DNA from: Marinobacterium_A aestuariivivens
GTDB taxonomy: Bacteria; Pseudomonadota; Gammaproteobacteria; Pseudomonadales; Balneatricaceae
Direction of reading: 5' to 3'
DNA: 64,000 bases
Assembly (NCBI RefSeq): GCF_042661465.1
Contig: NZ_JBHSWE010000001.1
Span: forward strand, 1,426,001 to 1,490,000
Shown here: positions 19,557 through 29,931 of the stretch, one piece after another
Numbering within the stretch: position 1 is the first letter of the stretch
Layout of the letters: each line of letters starts with the position of its first letter
Notes under the pieces: generated by a model
Seen by the model: the letters and a program-made list of their open reading frames with translations, nothing else
Database searches by the model: none
What the model was told of the DNA's origin: nothing
Program-made: the position numbers and the translations under genes

Positions 19557-20317
19557 GTACGGTTCTCCTCGCCAAGACTTTCAGCCGGAAAGTTATTGTT
19601 GGGTTTCGCTTTTGGTTTTCTGGGGGATGCACAGACGCACCCCGACACCGGCCCGCAACGGACCGCTGACAACCGGACGGTTATCTTCAGGAAAGGCGGC
19701 TCCCCCACAGAACGGCTCTGATTCCCATGGCATCCATAGTAGTACTCCCCCGGCACGGGAAATGTTCGCTGGCGTCCTGATAATATGCATTTACGACACG
19801 CGCGAACGTCGCTGTCGCACAGCCACAGAAGGTTGTCCCTGAGGGACAGCCCGTTCAGAAGGGCACCAGGCCGACCACCTGAAGGCAGCTGTCAATGCCC
19901 CCGCCGGTAAACCCAAAGCCAATCAAGTATCGGGTTCAACCCGGAACGGAGGCCCCCGGTGCCGCGGATCGTTTTCCGCACATCACTCTACGGGGGGTAC
20001 CTGATCGACCTCGGCACGGAACTGCATCAGCGCAGCGGCCTACCCCGGCCTCGAGCCGGCACACAGGACCCCGCCCTGCCAGCTCCATAATTTTCAATAT
20101 ATTTCAACAACTTATAAAACCACCAATCCACACTACAACATTCAGGTTGCATTAATACTCCCTTGAATGCCCCCTCTGTTTTCAGTAAATTCCTTTGAAA
20201 CAGATGACTGTTTTCCTTCGCGCGGCTGGCGCTTTTCGTGTCCGTCGGGATGGATTTGGCTTCGCTTTCCGTGCCGAGGCCGCCGTTGCAGCTCTCCTGT
20301 TGCAGGGCATAGCGAAC
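19557..20317. other. Intergenic region upstream of glyA
   Basis: This 760-base gap must contain the promoter of the glyA-sox operon (minus strand) and that of the lipoprotein gene (plus strand). I see a 15-base inverted repeat TGTCCCT-G-AGGGACA at 19834-19848 and an AT-rich stretch near 20085-20200. No glycine riboswitch pattern is recognisable, and the open frames here have no family features. Confidence 0.4.
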
Positions 20318-21557
20318 ATGGAGTCGAAGTTGCAATCCTCACCGCTTCAATTCCCCGATGTAATCCTCCTCGCGGCTATCGCAGTGCTGTTGTGCGGCTG
20401 CTCATCGGCCCCGCACCAAGATGATAGTCCCCTCGTTTCGGCAAATATGGCCACGCAATTCGGCGACGCGGCTTTGCCCGAAGCCGGCACCCGACTGCCG
20501 ACGTTTAGCGACGACAGGGCTTCTTCGGTGGTCATACCGGACAGCGGTTTCATCAAGCAACAACTGAATGCCGTTCACAGCCTTCCCTTTCAGCCCCTGG
20601 GCCGGGATCTCGGCACCGATATTGTGATCGGCCGGGCCAGTGACGATCGCTACACCGCCGGAGTGGGCTGGGAGGACGGAGACGACAATGTGAAACTGAG
20701 CCTGCTGCGGCAGCAGTCGGTGGGCGACGGCTTCGATGGTCTATGGCTGACCAGTCTCCAGGAGAATTTACACCAGCTGCGCTCGACGACGCTTTCGACC
20801 TGACGGGGGAACTGGCCCTGGCAGCGGGCAGCGGCGACGCGTCACGGGCGTCGGGGGATCCGGCATCCGGCTCAATCTGGCCAGGAAGCCTTCCAGGGGC
20901 TTCAGCTACGGCCTGACCCTGAGCCAATTCAGCGAGAGCTTTCACCCTTACGGCAGCGTCGTGGAGGCCGGTGAACGCCGCGCCGCCGCCAATCTGTCTT
21001 ACGCCCCCTGGTCCGGCACGCGCATGACAGCCACCACAGACTATATTCTCGGAGGCTGGGACGGCGCCTTTCCCTGCGATGAATACCGCACCGGACTGGC
21101 GCTCTCCAGCGTCCTTTTCACCTACCTGCGCGCCAAGCTGGAAACCTTTGCGCAGCGCGCCCTGGATTGCGGCGACGGCAACATCGACAGCTGGGCCCTG
21201 ACACTCTCCGAACGGCATCTGACGGGCTGGAACCTCAGCCTCGTGGCCGGGATCTCCGAAGAGACCTTGCCGTTCATGGATGAGCTGAGGGTGAAGAGTC
21301 ATTACCGCGTATCGGGTGATCACGACTTGCGCCTGGGGCCGCTCTGGGCGTCATTCGGTCCCGAAGTGTCGCTGCAGACCATCACCGACAGCCATGTACA
21401 GCGCCGGCTGCAGACGGGCTTCGTGATGGGCTTCGAGACCCGCACCCAGGATTTCTCCCTGCATATGGGCTACGAGTCCCTCAGCGATTCAGCGCAGGTC
21501 ATCGAAGACACATACGGCAGGATCAAACTGAAATATCGCCTCGATTTCGACGCCTGA
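20318..21557 (+). CDS. Predicted outer-membrane-type lipoprotein of unknown family (frameshifts)
   Basis: I chose ATG at 20318 (MESKLQSSPLQFPDVILLAA) because it leads directly into a signal sequence with a lipobox-like LLCGC-SS. The C-terminal half has alternating hydrophobic/polar beta-strand patterns with closing aromatic residues (SYGLTLSQFSESFHPYG, FSLHMGYESLSDSAQV, GRIKLKYRLDFDA). That suggests an outer-membrane beta-barrel. Two one-base losses, near 20765-20770 and 20835-20845, are needed to join 20318-20803 with the frame ending at 21557. Restored length is about 413 residues. I do not recognise the family. Confidence 0.6.
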
Positions 21558-21645
21558 ACGCTTGCCGGACATTTGAAACAGATACCCTGATTAACGACTA
21601 TACTTTCGTCGGTTTTTCGCCCGACAGATCACCGGGTACGCACCG

Positions 21646-22005
21646 ATGAATACAGCTAACGCCACGCTACTGCTGTGCCTCCTGGCTGCCGGAAGCATTG
21701 CTGCGGCCGGAGAAGCTCCCGAACCACCGCAGGCAGTCGCGGGCTGTAGCGCCTGTCATCTGAAAGAGGGCATCCCCGCCCAGCCGGGCTGGCCGTTCCT
21801 GGCCGGGATGGCGAAAGCGGACATTGTCGAGAGACTGCGTGGCCATCGGGCCCGCCTGATACCGGACAGCACCATGTCCAAGGTCGCCGCAGGCCTCAGC
21901 GACGACGAAATCGAGCAGGCGGCGGATTACTACTCCAGACTGGAGCCTTCGAACCCGCCCCCCGTATTGCTGAAGAAGCCGGCGCAACAGCCACCCGCTC
22001 AGTAA
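21646..22005 (+). CDS. Small periplasmic class I cytochrome c
   Basis: 119 residues with a signal peptide (MNTANATLLLCLLAAGSIAA), one haem-binding motif CSACH at about residues 34-38, and a candidate distal Met ligand in DSTMSKVAAGLSDDEIEQAA. This is the layout of cytochrome c553-like electron carriers. The proline-rich tail (NPPPVLLKKPAQQPPAQ) is unusual. It converges on the yebC-like gene. Its partner oxidase or dehydrogenase is not in the window. Confidence 0.88.
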   Translation: MNTANATLLLCLLAAGSIAAAGEAPEPPQAVAGCSACHLKEGIPAQPGWPFLAGMAKADIVERLRGHRARLIPDSTMSKVAAGLSDDEIEQAADYYSRLEPSNPPPVLLKKPAQQPPAQ

Positions 22006-22011
22006 AGCGGA

Positions 22012-22730
22012 TCAGGACAATTCGACGTTGTGATAGACCTGCTGCACGTCGTCCAGATCGTTCAGCATGGACAGGAACTTCTCGAACAGGGCGATATCGT
22101 CACCACTGACCGTGGTAAAGGCATGGGGAATGAACTGGATCTCATCGACCTCGAAATCGAGCTCGCCACAGCGATCCAGCAACGCCGTCTTGGCCTTGAA
22201 GTAGTCGGTGTTGGGGGCAAACACCGTAAGGGTGCCCTCGTCGTTTTCGATATCGGTGACATCCACGTCCGCTTCCATCAGGGCTTCCAGCACTGCCTCT
22301 TCATCATCGTACTTGAACACGAAGATGGCGGCATGATCGAACATGTGGCTGACACTGCCCGGGGTGCCGATCTTGCTTTTGGTCTTGGTAAAGGCCTGCC
22401 GGACATCGCCAAAGGTGCGGTTCGGGTTGTCGGTCAGGCACTCGATGATGGCCATGCTGCCGCCCGGACCGTAGCCCTCGTAACGTGCCGGTGCGTAATC
22501 CTCACCCGCACCGCCTTTCGCCTTCTCGAGCGCCTTGTCGATAACGTGGCTCGGTACCTGGTCCTTTTTGGCGCGATCGATCAGGCTGCGCAATGCCAGA
22601 TTGCCAGCCGGGTCGCTTCCCCGGACTTGGCGGTGACATAAATCTCACGACCATAACGGCTATAGACCTTGGCCTTCATATCAGACGTCTTGGCCATCGA
22701 TTCTTTGCGGTTCTGATAAGCTCTGCCCAT
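22012..22730 (-). CDS. YebC/PmpR-family regulator, YeeN subgroup (one frameshift)
   Basis: About 239 residues. After restoring a one-base loss near 22608-22615 the protein reads from GRAYQNRKESMAKTSDMKAK to DDVQQVYHNVEL. YebC-family hallmarks are ALRSLIDRAKKDQVPSHVID, YEGYGPGGSMAIIECLTDNP and GTPGSVSHMFDHAAIF. The family includes DNA-binding regulators and, from recent work, translation factors that relieve ribosome stalling. I took ATG at 22730 from family conservation; an in-frame ATG three codons earlier (22739) is possible. Confidence 0.92.
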
Positions 22731-22870
22731 GCGGCTCATGCTCCGTAGTGATCACGAAAACAGCGATTCTACTGGCAATAAGGCTATCTGAACAACGCAC
22801 AAATAAGATGATCCCGGCCACCGCCCCGCAGCGTCCGGCTCGCCCGCCGAGGCACCCTGTTCGTTCTGTA

Positions 22871-23266
22871 TCAGCTCATCGTCGCCGCCTGATACACGAT
22901 ATAGAAACAGCAGCCCATCGCGACGGCGAAAATCAGCGAACGCAATGTCGACAGGTTGGCGATGTAAAAGACCGCATGCAGGATACGACATGCCAGAAAC
23001 AGCAGCGCCACCAGGGTCAGGGACTCAAGCCGGACACCGGCGGCATAGGCGATAAAACAGCTGACGCCAAATACCGTCAGGGCCTCCCAGGCATTGGCCT
23101 GGGCCGCCTGGGCACGGGCGCCGGCACCCTCGAGTCGTGCCTGTTGCAGGCGCGGATGCTCGTTGTCGAAACGGCCGAACTGACGGGCACGGAAAAGGTT
23201 CCCCACACCCGCCAGCAGAACCGGAATCACCGCGGAGATAAAGAGTACGTACAGAATAACGGGCAT
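22871..23266 (-). CDS. MAPEG family membrane protein
   Basis: 131 residues if it starts at MPVILYVLFI (23266); an upstream ATG at 23284 would add six residues. Four hydrophobic segments are evident: PVILYVLFISAVIPVLLAGV, ALTVFGVSCFIAYAAGV, LVALLFLACRILHAVFYIA and IFAVAMGCCFYIVYQAA. The motif between helices 1 and 2, ENEHPR-like (FDNEHPRLQQARLEGAGARA), is typical of bacterial MAPEG proteins. These are glutathione- or eicosanoid-metabolism relatives, mostly of unknown substrate. Confidence 0.85.
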   Translation of the reverse strand: MPVILYVLFISAVIPVLLAGVGNLFRARQFGRFDNEHPRLQQARLEGAGARAQAAQANAWEALTVFGVSCFIAYAAGVRLESLTLVALLFLACRILHAVFYIANLSTLRSLIFAVAMGCCFYIVYQAATMS

Positions 23267-23444
23267 CGGCTCCTCCCTGGCCATTAGGGCCGTCGACTGG
23301 ATTGATCGGTTTTAAGGATATCAGCATAGCGGTCGGATGCCGGGACCGCTGCTGCCTTTCGGCAGAGGCGCCGGCGGCGGACTAACCTGAATAAAGACAG
23401 AGAAGCCTTTCCTGCTCCCCACCCCTCGGACAGGCATTGCGCCA

Positions 23445-26370
23445 ATGACGACTCCCGAACCGGCCCCGTTCACCGGCAAAAAGCGACCGAAGCACTCCAT
23501 CTTCCGCACCACCCTGCTGCGCCTGGGCCTGGGGCTGGCGGCGATCACCCTGGCCGGCATGGCTGCCGCCTATCTCTACGTGCTTGAAGGCATGGAAAGC
23601 CGGGCGATTGCGGAACTGCGGGCCTATATCCGCGAGCGCGGCGCCCGAGAGGAGATGATTTTCGCGCTGGCCGAGGACAACCATGCGATTCTCCGGCAAC
23701 AGATCCTCAGTCGTCTCGAGGCCGGCCCGGACCCCGATTCCGACTCGCGGTTCGACCAGCTGTTCGTACGCCAGGCTGACGGCATCACGCGCAACCGTCC
23801 GGAGCGCTTCGACGGCACCCGCATGGCCGGCGTCTGTATCATCGACCCCCAGTTGCCGCTCACCGGCGATATCCGGCAGCGGGTGCTGATCTTCTACGAC
23901 CTGGTCAACCAGTTCGGCCCCGCCTGGCACAATCGCTTTCAGGACACCTACATTTCGACCCCCGAGAATATTATGGTGATCTACTGGCCCGAAGTGCCGC
24001 GCTGGTGCCAGGACACGACCACCCGCCTCTACATGTCGATCGAAGAGTACCAGTGGGCGGCGGACGAGCAGCACAATCCGACCCGGGAAACGGTCTGGAC
24101 AGGACTCTTCTACGACCAGATTTCCGGTATCTGGATGGTCTCCTGCGCCACCCCCGTCTACCTCGGCGATCATCAGATAGCCACCATCGGCCATGACATC
24201 CTCCTCAACGAGCTGCTGGAACGGGCGCTCGAGGAGCACCTCGAAGGTACCTACAATATCGTGCTGCGCGCCGACGGCCGCCTGATTACCCACCCCCGGC
24301 TGTCCGGGGAGATCGAGCGCAAGGGCGGCTATTTCGATATTCTGACCATGGGGGACGACAATCTGCGTGCCGTTTACCGGGCCGCGGTCGAAGGCCACGA
24401 GCAGGAGAAGTTCTTCGTGGTCAATGACCCCGCCGGCGACCGCTTTCTGGCCGTCGCCCACCTCGAGGGCGTCGACTGGTATTTCATCACCGTCTATCCC
24501 AAGGCGATACTGGCGGACCTGGCGTTCGATGCCGCCCGGATGGTCATGCTGCTGGGGCTGCTGGCCCTGCTGTTCCAGGGCCTGGTGCTGTACCGGGTCA
24601 TACGCAGCCAGGTGGGCACACCCTGGCGCAGCTGTTGAGCGCCACCCAGCGGGTCGAGTCCGGCGACTACCAGGTCAGCCTCGATATCCGGCGTGAAGAC
24701 GAGTTCGGAAAGCTCGGCCATGCCTTCAACCAGATGACGGCCGGCGTCAGGGATCGCGACCGGGCACTGGCCGATGCCGCCGAGAAGCTCGATCAGCGGG
24801 TCCGGCAGCGTACCGCGGAACTCGAGGAGGCCAAGGAAGCCGCGCTGCGGTCGGCGCGCGAAGCTCAGCTTGCGAACCGCTCCAAAAGTGCCTTCCTGGC
24901 CAACATGAGCCATGAGATCCGCACCCCGATGAACGCCATTCTGGGCTTTACCGACATTCTCGCCGGTCAGATCCGGGACCCGCAGCAACGGCAGTATCTG
25001 ACATCGATCCAGAGCAGCGGCAAGTCCCTGCTGACGCTGATCAACGATATTCTCGATCTGTCCAAGGTCGAAGCCGGCAAGCTGGAGCTGATCCCCACCG
25101 CGGTCAACCCCCGCGACCTCTGTGCCGAGATGGAGCAGCTGTTCTCGCAGAGGATGGCCGAAAAACAGCTGGAATTCAGGATCGATATCGATGACGAGCT
25201 GCCGCCGGCGCTGATACTCGACGAGACCCGGATACGCCAGATACTGATAAACCTGATCGGCAATGCCGTCAAATTCACGGAGCGGGGCCATATCCGCCTG
25301 GCGCTGCGCTGCCACTATCCCACGGCCTCGAAGAGCAGTCTGGACCTGCTTCTCGAGGTCGAGGACAGCGGCATCGGCATCCCCGAATCGCAACAGCAGG
25401 CCGTGTTCGGTGCCTTTGAGCAGCGCAGCGGGCAGAGCGCGGAGCGCTACGGAGGGACCGGGCTCGGACTGGCGATCTGCAAACGCCTTGTCGAACTGAT
25501 GGGGGCGAGATCGACGTCGACAGCCGGAAGAACCGGGGCAGTCGTTTCCAGGTCCGACTGCACGGCGTCCGTGTCGCGGCGCTGTCCGACGTGCCCGACC
25601 AGGCGACAGCGGCCGTCGAGCTCGAGGCGATCGACTTTGCGCCCGCCACCCTGTTGGTGGTCGATGATATCGCCGTCAATCGCGACCTGATCAAGGGCTA
25701 CCTGGCCCGCTATCCGTTCCGGCTGCTGGAAGCGGAGAATGGTCAGGAGGCGGTTGCGACCGCCAGGCGCCACCAGCCGGACCTGGTCCTGATGGACATG
25801 CGCATGCCACTGATGAACGGCTACGAAGCGACTCGACAACTGAAACAGGACGACAGTACCCGGGCCATCCCGGTCATCGCGCTGACCGCCTCGGCCATGG
25901 AGCAGGATGCACGGGAAATCGGCCTGATCTGCGACGGTTACCTGCGCAAGCCGGTCAGCCAGCAGGCGCTGGTGATACAGCTGGGCCGCTTCCTGGTGCA
26001 CAGCGTCGTGGCAGAGACACCGGCCCCGGAAGAGACCAGGCCCTGGCCGGACAAGGCGCTGAACGATACGCAGAAGCAACGGCTGACCGAACTGCTGCCG
26101 CGCCTCCGGGCGCTTCAGTCCGACTGTGATACACTTTGCAGGACCATGTCCATCAACGACATCGAGGCCTTCGCACAGCAGATGCGGACACTGGCTTCGG
26201 ACTACGATTATCCGCCCCTCGAGGCCTGGGGCCGTCAGTTGGCCGAGCAGTCGGGACTGTTCGACCTCGATGGTATTACGGCTACCCTGAACAGTTTCGG
26301 CGAGCAGTGCCGGGCGCTCGAGGCACGGCTGAAGGAGCAACCGCCCGGACCGCCCGCCAGGGACGGCTGA
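23445..26370 (+). CDS. Hybrid sensor histidine kinase with extracytoplasmic sensor (two frameshifts)
   Basis: About 975 residues. A first transmembrane helix (TTLLRLGLGLAAITLAGMAA) is followed by a 300-residue periplasmic Cache-like sensor region and a second helix (MVMLLGLLALLFQGLVLYRV). Next come HAMP (RREDEFGKLGHAFNQM), a coiled coil, HisKA (FLANMSHEIRTPMNAILGF), an ATPase domain (NLIGNAVKFTERG, DSGIGIPES, GGTGLGLAICK), a receiver (LVLMDMRMPLMNGYEATRQL) and a C-terminal helical tail. One-base losses near 24620-24625 and 25499-25506 split it. The cyclase gene starts 24 bases downstream in the same direction, so the pair probably forms one signalling path. Confidence 0.92.
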
Positions 26371-26394
26371 ACGATCGACCCGAGGGTCATCAGC

Positions 26395-27443
26395 ATGAAT
26401 CTGCAGCCAGACTGTTTTCGCATTCTTGTCGTGGACGACACCCCGAGGAACATCCAGTTGATCGGTACCCTGCTGAAGCAGGAAGGCTACCAGATCAACG
26501 TAGCCGGCAACGGCCGGCAGGCCCTGGACATTGTCGCGCACAGCGCTCCCGACCTGATTTTGCTGGATGTGATGATGCCGGAGCTCGACGGCTTCGAAAC
26601 CTGCCGCCGGCTCAAGCAGGATGCCGCCACCCGGGATATCCCGATCATCTTTCTGACCGCCCGTAGCGAAGCGGACGATATCGTCCACGGCTTCGAGCTC
26701 GGAGCCGTGGACTATGTCGCCAAGCCGTTCAACCCGCCGGAACTGCTGTCCCGCGTCCATACCCACCTGGCGTTGAAAGCGGCGCGGGAAAAGCTGCAGG
26801 AACTGTCGTTGAAACTGTCGAAATACCTGCCCCCGCAGGTCTACGAATCGATCTTTTCCGGCAAGACCGAGGCCAGGATAGAGTCCTATTCGCGCGACCT
26901 GACCGTGCTGTTCTCCGATATCGCCGGCTTCACCGAAAGAACCGAGAAGGCGGCCCCCGCGAGCTGACCCGCTGGCTCAACAACTACCTCAATGAAATGG
27001 CCGCGATCTGTGCCCGCCACGGCGGCACCCTGGACAAATTCGTCGGCGACTCGGTGATCGTCTTCTTCGGCGACCCCGACTCCCGTGGGATCCAAGAAGA
27101 TGCCGTCGCCTGCGCCCGCATGGCGGTGGAGATGCAGCAGCGCGCACATGAGCTCGGCGTCGATATCCGTATCGGCATCAGTTCCGGCGAATGCACCGTC
27201 GGCAACTTCGGCAGCGAGGACCGCATGGAATACACCATCATCGGCAAGGTGGTGAATGCCGCCGCGCGACTGGAGCAGAACTCCGAACCCGGCCGGATCC
27301 TGATATCCGACACCACCTGGGAGCGCATCAGGGAGCATATCCGCTGCGAGCCCCGCGGCGGCATCCAGGTCAAGGGCATCGACACGCCGCTGGTGACCTA
27401 CTGGATCAGCGAGCCTTTAAGGAGCGATGCCGCAGGCCGATAG
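26395..27443 (+). CDS. Response regulator with class III adenylate/guanylate cyclase output (one frameshift)
   Basis: The receiver domain at residues 1-125 has Asp58 in LILLDVMMPELDG. A coiled linker (ALKAAREKLQELSLKLSKYL) follows, then a class III cyclase domain. The metal-binding pattern is LFSDIAGFTE and, after the frameshift, TLDKFVGDSVIVFFGDP. The transition-state residues are in YTIIGKVVNAAARL. A one-base loss in the C run near 26950-26957 breaks it; restored length is about 349 residues. Together with the hybrid kinase upstream it would convert a periplasmic signal into a cyclic nucleotide. cAMP is more likely than cGMP, but this cannot be settled by eye. Confidence 0.9.
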
Positions 27444-27533
27444 CGGCTTCTCACCGCCAGGACCTCCGGCCGGCGCCACGCGCACCGGAACAACGTCAGT
27501 CAAGGCGCTACGCGCCATGCCTGGCGCACCAAG

Positions 27534-27555
27534 AAAAAAGGCTCCCGAAGGAGCC
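27534..27555 (-). terminator. Rho-independent terminator of recA
   Basis: On the minus strand, a GGCTCC-TTCG-GGAGCC stem-loop is followed directly by six Ts, about 100 bases after the recA stop. The TTCG tetraloop and T-run are classical. Confidence 0.88.
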
Positions 27556-27652
27556 CTTTGGAGGGAAGGGGAAATAGAGCCAGAAGCCACTAGCTTCATG
27601 CTGCAAGTCGGCGACGCTTCCCACTTGCAGCTGGGGGCCTGTGGCTTGCCGC

Positions 27653-28702
27653 TTAAAACTGCAGCTCTTCGTTCTCGCTGTTGGCCTTGTCTTCGGCAGA
27701 GGCTTTCGGTGCAGGCTTCTGCAACAGCTTTTCGCGGATCGCGGTTTCGATCTCGGTGGCGATTTCCGGGTGCTCTTCGAGGTATTTGGCGGCGTTGGCC
27801 TTGCCCTGGCCGATCTTGTCGCCCTTGTAGGCGTACCAGGCGCCCGCCTTGTCCACCAGCCCCTGCTGCACGCCGAGATCGATCACCTCGCCCATGCGGT
27901 AGATGCCCTGGCCGTAGAGGATCTGGAATTCCGCCTGCTTGAACGGCGGCGATACCTTGTTCTTGACGACCTTGACGCGGGTTTCGTTGCCCACCACTTC
28001 ATCGCCCTGCTTCACCGCACCGATGCGACGGATATCGAGGCGCACCGAGGCATAGAACTTGAGCGCGTTACCGCCGGTGGTGGTTTCCGGGCTGCCGAAC
28101 ATGACGCCGATCTTCATGCGGATCTGGTTGATGAAGATCATCAGGCAGTTGGTGTTCTTGACGTTGCCGGTCAGCTTGCGCAGCGCCTGGGACATCAGGC
28201 GCGCCTGCAGGCCAACGTGGGAATCGCCCATCTCGCCTTCGATTTCGGCCTTTGGCGTCAGTGCCGCGACGGAGTCGACGACAATCACGTCGACGGCACC
28301 GGAGCGTACCAGCATGTCGGCGATTTCAAGGGCCTGTTCACCGGTATCCGGCTGCGAAACCAGCAGCGAATCCACATCGACGCCGAGCTTCTCGGCATAG
28401 ATCGGATCCAGCGCGTGCTCGGCATCGACGAAGGCGCAGGTCTTGCCCTGGCGCTGAGCCTCGGCGATCGCCTGCAGGGTCAGGGTGGTCTTGCCGGAGG
28501 ATTCCGGGCCATAGATCTCGACGATACGGCCGTACGGCAGACCGCCTATGCCCAGTGCGATATCCAGCCCGAGCGAACCGGTGGAGACGGCCGGGATCGC
28601 CTCGCGCGGATGATCGCCCATGCGCATGACGGCACCCTTGCCGAACTGGCGTTCAATCTGACCAAGCGCTGCGTCCAGCGCCTTCTTTCTGTTCGCGTCC
28701 AT
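27653..28702 (-). CDS. recA: Recombinase RecA
   Basis: Catalyses ATP-dependent strand exchange and stimulates LexA self-cleavage. I start at MDANRKKALDAALGQIERQF (28702), which gives 349 residues; the ATG nine codons upstream is not conserved. Visible motifs are Walker A GPESSGKTT, the DNA-binding loop regions LMSQALRKLTGNVKNTNCLM and MKIGVMFGSPETTTGGNALK, and an acidic C-terminal tail (ENEELQF). A LexA box lies upstream and a terminator downstream. recX, a common neighbour, is not next to it; a cyclase gene converges instead. Confidence 0.98.
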   Translation of the reverse strand: MDANRKKALDAALGQIERQFGKGAVMRMGDHPREAIPAVSTGSLGLDIALGIGGLPYGRIVEIYGPESSGKTTLTLQAIAEAQRQGKTCAFVDAEHALDPIYAEKLGVDVDSLLVSQPDTGEQALEIADMLVRSGAVDVIVVDSVAALTPKAEIEGEMGDSHVGLQARLMSQALRKLTGNVKNTNCLMIFINQIRMKIGVMFGSPETTTGGNALKFYASVRLDIRRIGAVKQGDEVVGNETRVKVVKNKVSPPFKQAEFQILYGQGIYRMGEVIDLGVQQGLVDKAGAWYAYKGDKIGQGKANAAKYLEEHPEIATEIETAIREKLLQKPAPKASAEDKANSENEELQF

Positions 28703-28733
28703 AATCAACCCTTCCACCGGATCAAACACTGAG

Positions 28734-28753
28734 TACTGTATGTTTGGACAGTA
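28734..28753. promoter_or_regulatory. LexA (SOS) box of recA
   Basis: TACTGTATGTTTGGACAGTA matches the CTG-N10-CAG LexA consensus with perfect TACTG/CAGTA arms. It sits 32-51 bases before the recA start, so it should overlap the promoter and mediate SOS control. Confidence 0.93.
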
Positions 28754-28810
28754 TTATTCCAGATCGCTTCCGGAATGCAACCTCTTTGTTTAGTTCACAG
28801 CGAAGACTTC

Positions 28811-28838
28811 TGTCACCTGTCACCTGTCACCTGTCACC
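28811..28838. repeat. Tandem 7-bp repeat (TGTCACC)x4 at the pncC stop
   Basis: Four exact copies of TGTCACC span the last codons and stop of pncC. Slippage by one unit would change the reading frame of the last residues of PncC (CQVTGDR), making a length-variable C-terminus possible. Confidence 0.85.
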
Positions 28839-29305
28839 TGGCAGTCGAGGATGCCCTGTAGCGCGATCTCCACCGCCTGACGCCGCACCGCTTCGCGATC
28901 CCCGTCCAGCAGATGACACTCGGCACGGGTCGGCTGCCCCTTGCAGGCCCAGCCGAACCAGACAGTCCCCACCGGCTTGTCTGCGCTGCCGCCGCCGGGC
29001 CCGGCGATTCCGCTGATCGAGACCGCCACCTGTGCATCACTGCAGCGTACAGCCCCCTCGGCCATTGCCCTCACCACCTCTTCACTGACTGCGCCCTCGC
29101 GCTCGATCAGATCGGCCGGTACACCCAGCATCCGCACCTTGGCGCCATTCGAATAGGTCACGAATCCGCAATCGAACCAGTTCGAACTGCCGGCAAGCGC
29201 CGTCAGCTCCCGCGCCACCCAGCCCCCGGTACAGGACTCGGCCGTCGCCAGCATCCAGCCCCGCGCCTGCATTGTCTCCGCTATCTGTTGCACCCGTTGC
29301 TGCAT
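28820..29305 (-). CDS. pncC: Nicotinamide-nucleotide amidase (CinA C-terminal domain protein)
   Basis: A 161-residue single-domain CinA/PncC protein that deamidates NMN to NaMN in the pyridine nucleotide salvage cycle. Motifs are LATAESCTGGWVARELTALA, the nucleophile region around the AESCTGG serine, and VAVSISGIAGPGGGSADKPV. It lies directly upstream of recA on the same strand, the common gammaproteobacterial order. Its C-terminal codons fall in a heptamer repeat. Confidence 0.95.
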   Translation of the reverse strand: MQQRVQQIAETMQARGWMLATAESCTGGWVARELTALAGSSNWFDCGFVTYSNGAKVRMLGVPADLIEREGAVSEEVVRAMAEGAVRCSDAQVAVSISGIAGPGGGSADKPVGTVWFGWACKGQPTRAECHLLDGDREAVRRQAVEIALQGILDCQVTGDR

Positions 29306-29343
29306 CGTTACCTCCAGTGTTGATCGCGTGTCGGACCACCGTC

Positions 29344-29840
29344 TCAGGACAGGTCCTCGTCAAGGCCCTCGAGCAGCTTGCCGAGCAGCGTACTCAGCAT
29401 TTCCTGCTCCTTTCGGCTGAGCGGCGACAGTACCCGCGCTTCGTTCTCGACATGCAGCGGCACGACCCGGTCGGTCAGCTCCAGCCCCTTGTCGGTCAAG
29501 GTCACCAGGGTTCCGCGCCTGTCCCCGGGGTTGGGGGCTCGCGAGATCAGGCCCGCTTTTTCCAGCCGGTCCAGGCGGTTGGTCATGCCTCCCGAGGATA
29601 TCAGCAGGGCCTCGAACAGTTGAGTCGGTGCCAGCGCGTAGGGGGCACCGGCCCGACGCAGCGTCGCCAGCACGTCGAACTCCCCTGATGCAGCCCCTGA
29701 CGCTGAAAGAAGGGATCCAGGTGGCCGCGCGAGATCAGCCGCGTGGCCTTGCCCAGACGACCGATCACCTCCATCGGCAGAAGATCCAGTCCCGGCATCT
29801 CTCGACGCCACTGGTCGATAGCCAGCTCTACTTTAGTCAT
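29344..29840 (-). CDS. MarR-family transcriptional regulator (one frameshift)
   Basis: About 166 residues from MTKVELAIDQWRREMPGLDL, with the winged-helix core EFDVLATLRRAGAPYALAPT, the SSGGMTNRLDRLEKAGLISR recognition helix and the wing DRRGTLVTLTDKG. A one-base loss in the G run near 29685-29692 splits it. It is divergent from a DMT-family transporter, with a 91-base AT-rich gap that likely carries a shared operator. The natural inference is that it represses that transporter. Confidence 0.9.
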
Positions 29841-29931
29841 TGTCACCAAACTGTCTTGATAGTAAGATAAATTTATCTCGATACAAAGATACTTTAAATC
29901 GAGACACTATTCCTACAGCAGGAGAACGATA

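Noticed and set aside
19557..19860. Possible glycine riboswitch upstream of glyA
   Set aside because: The minus-strand leader lacks the conserved glycine-aptamer core elements. A protein regulator such as GbdR is the simpler explanation.
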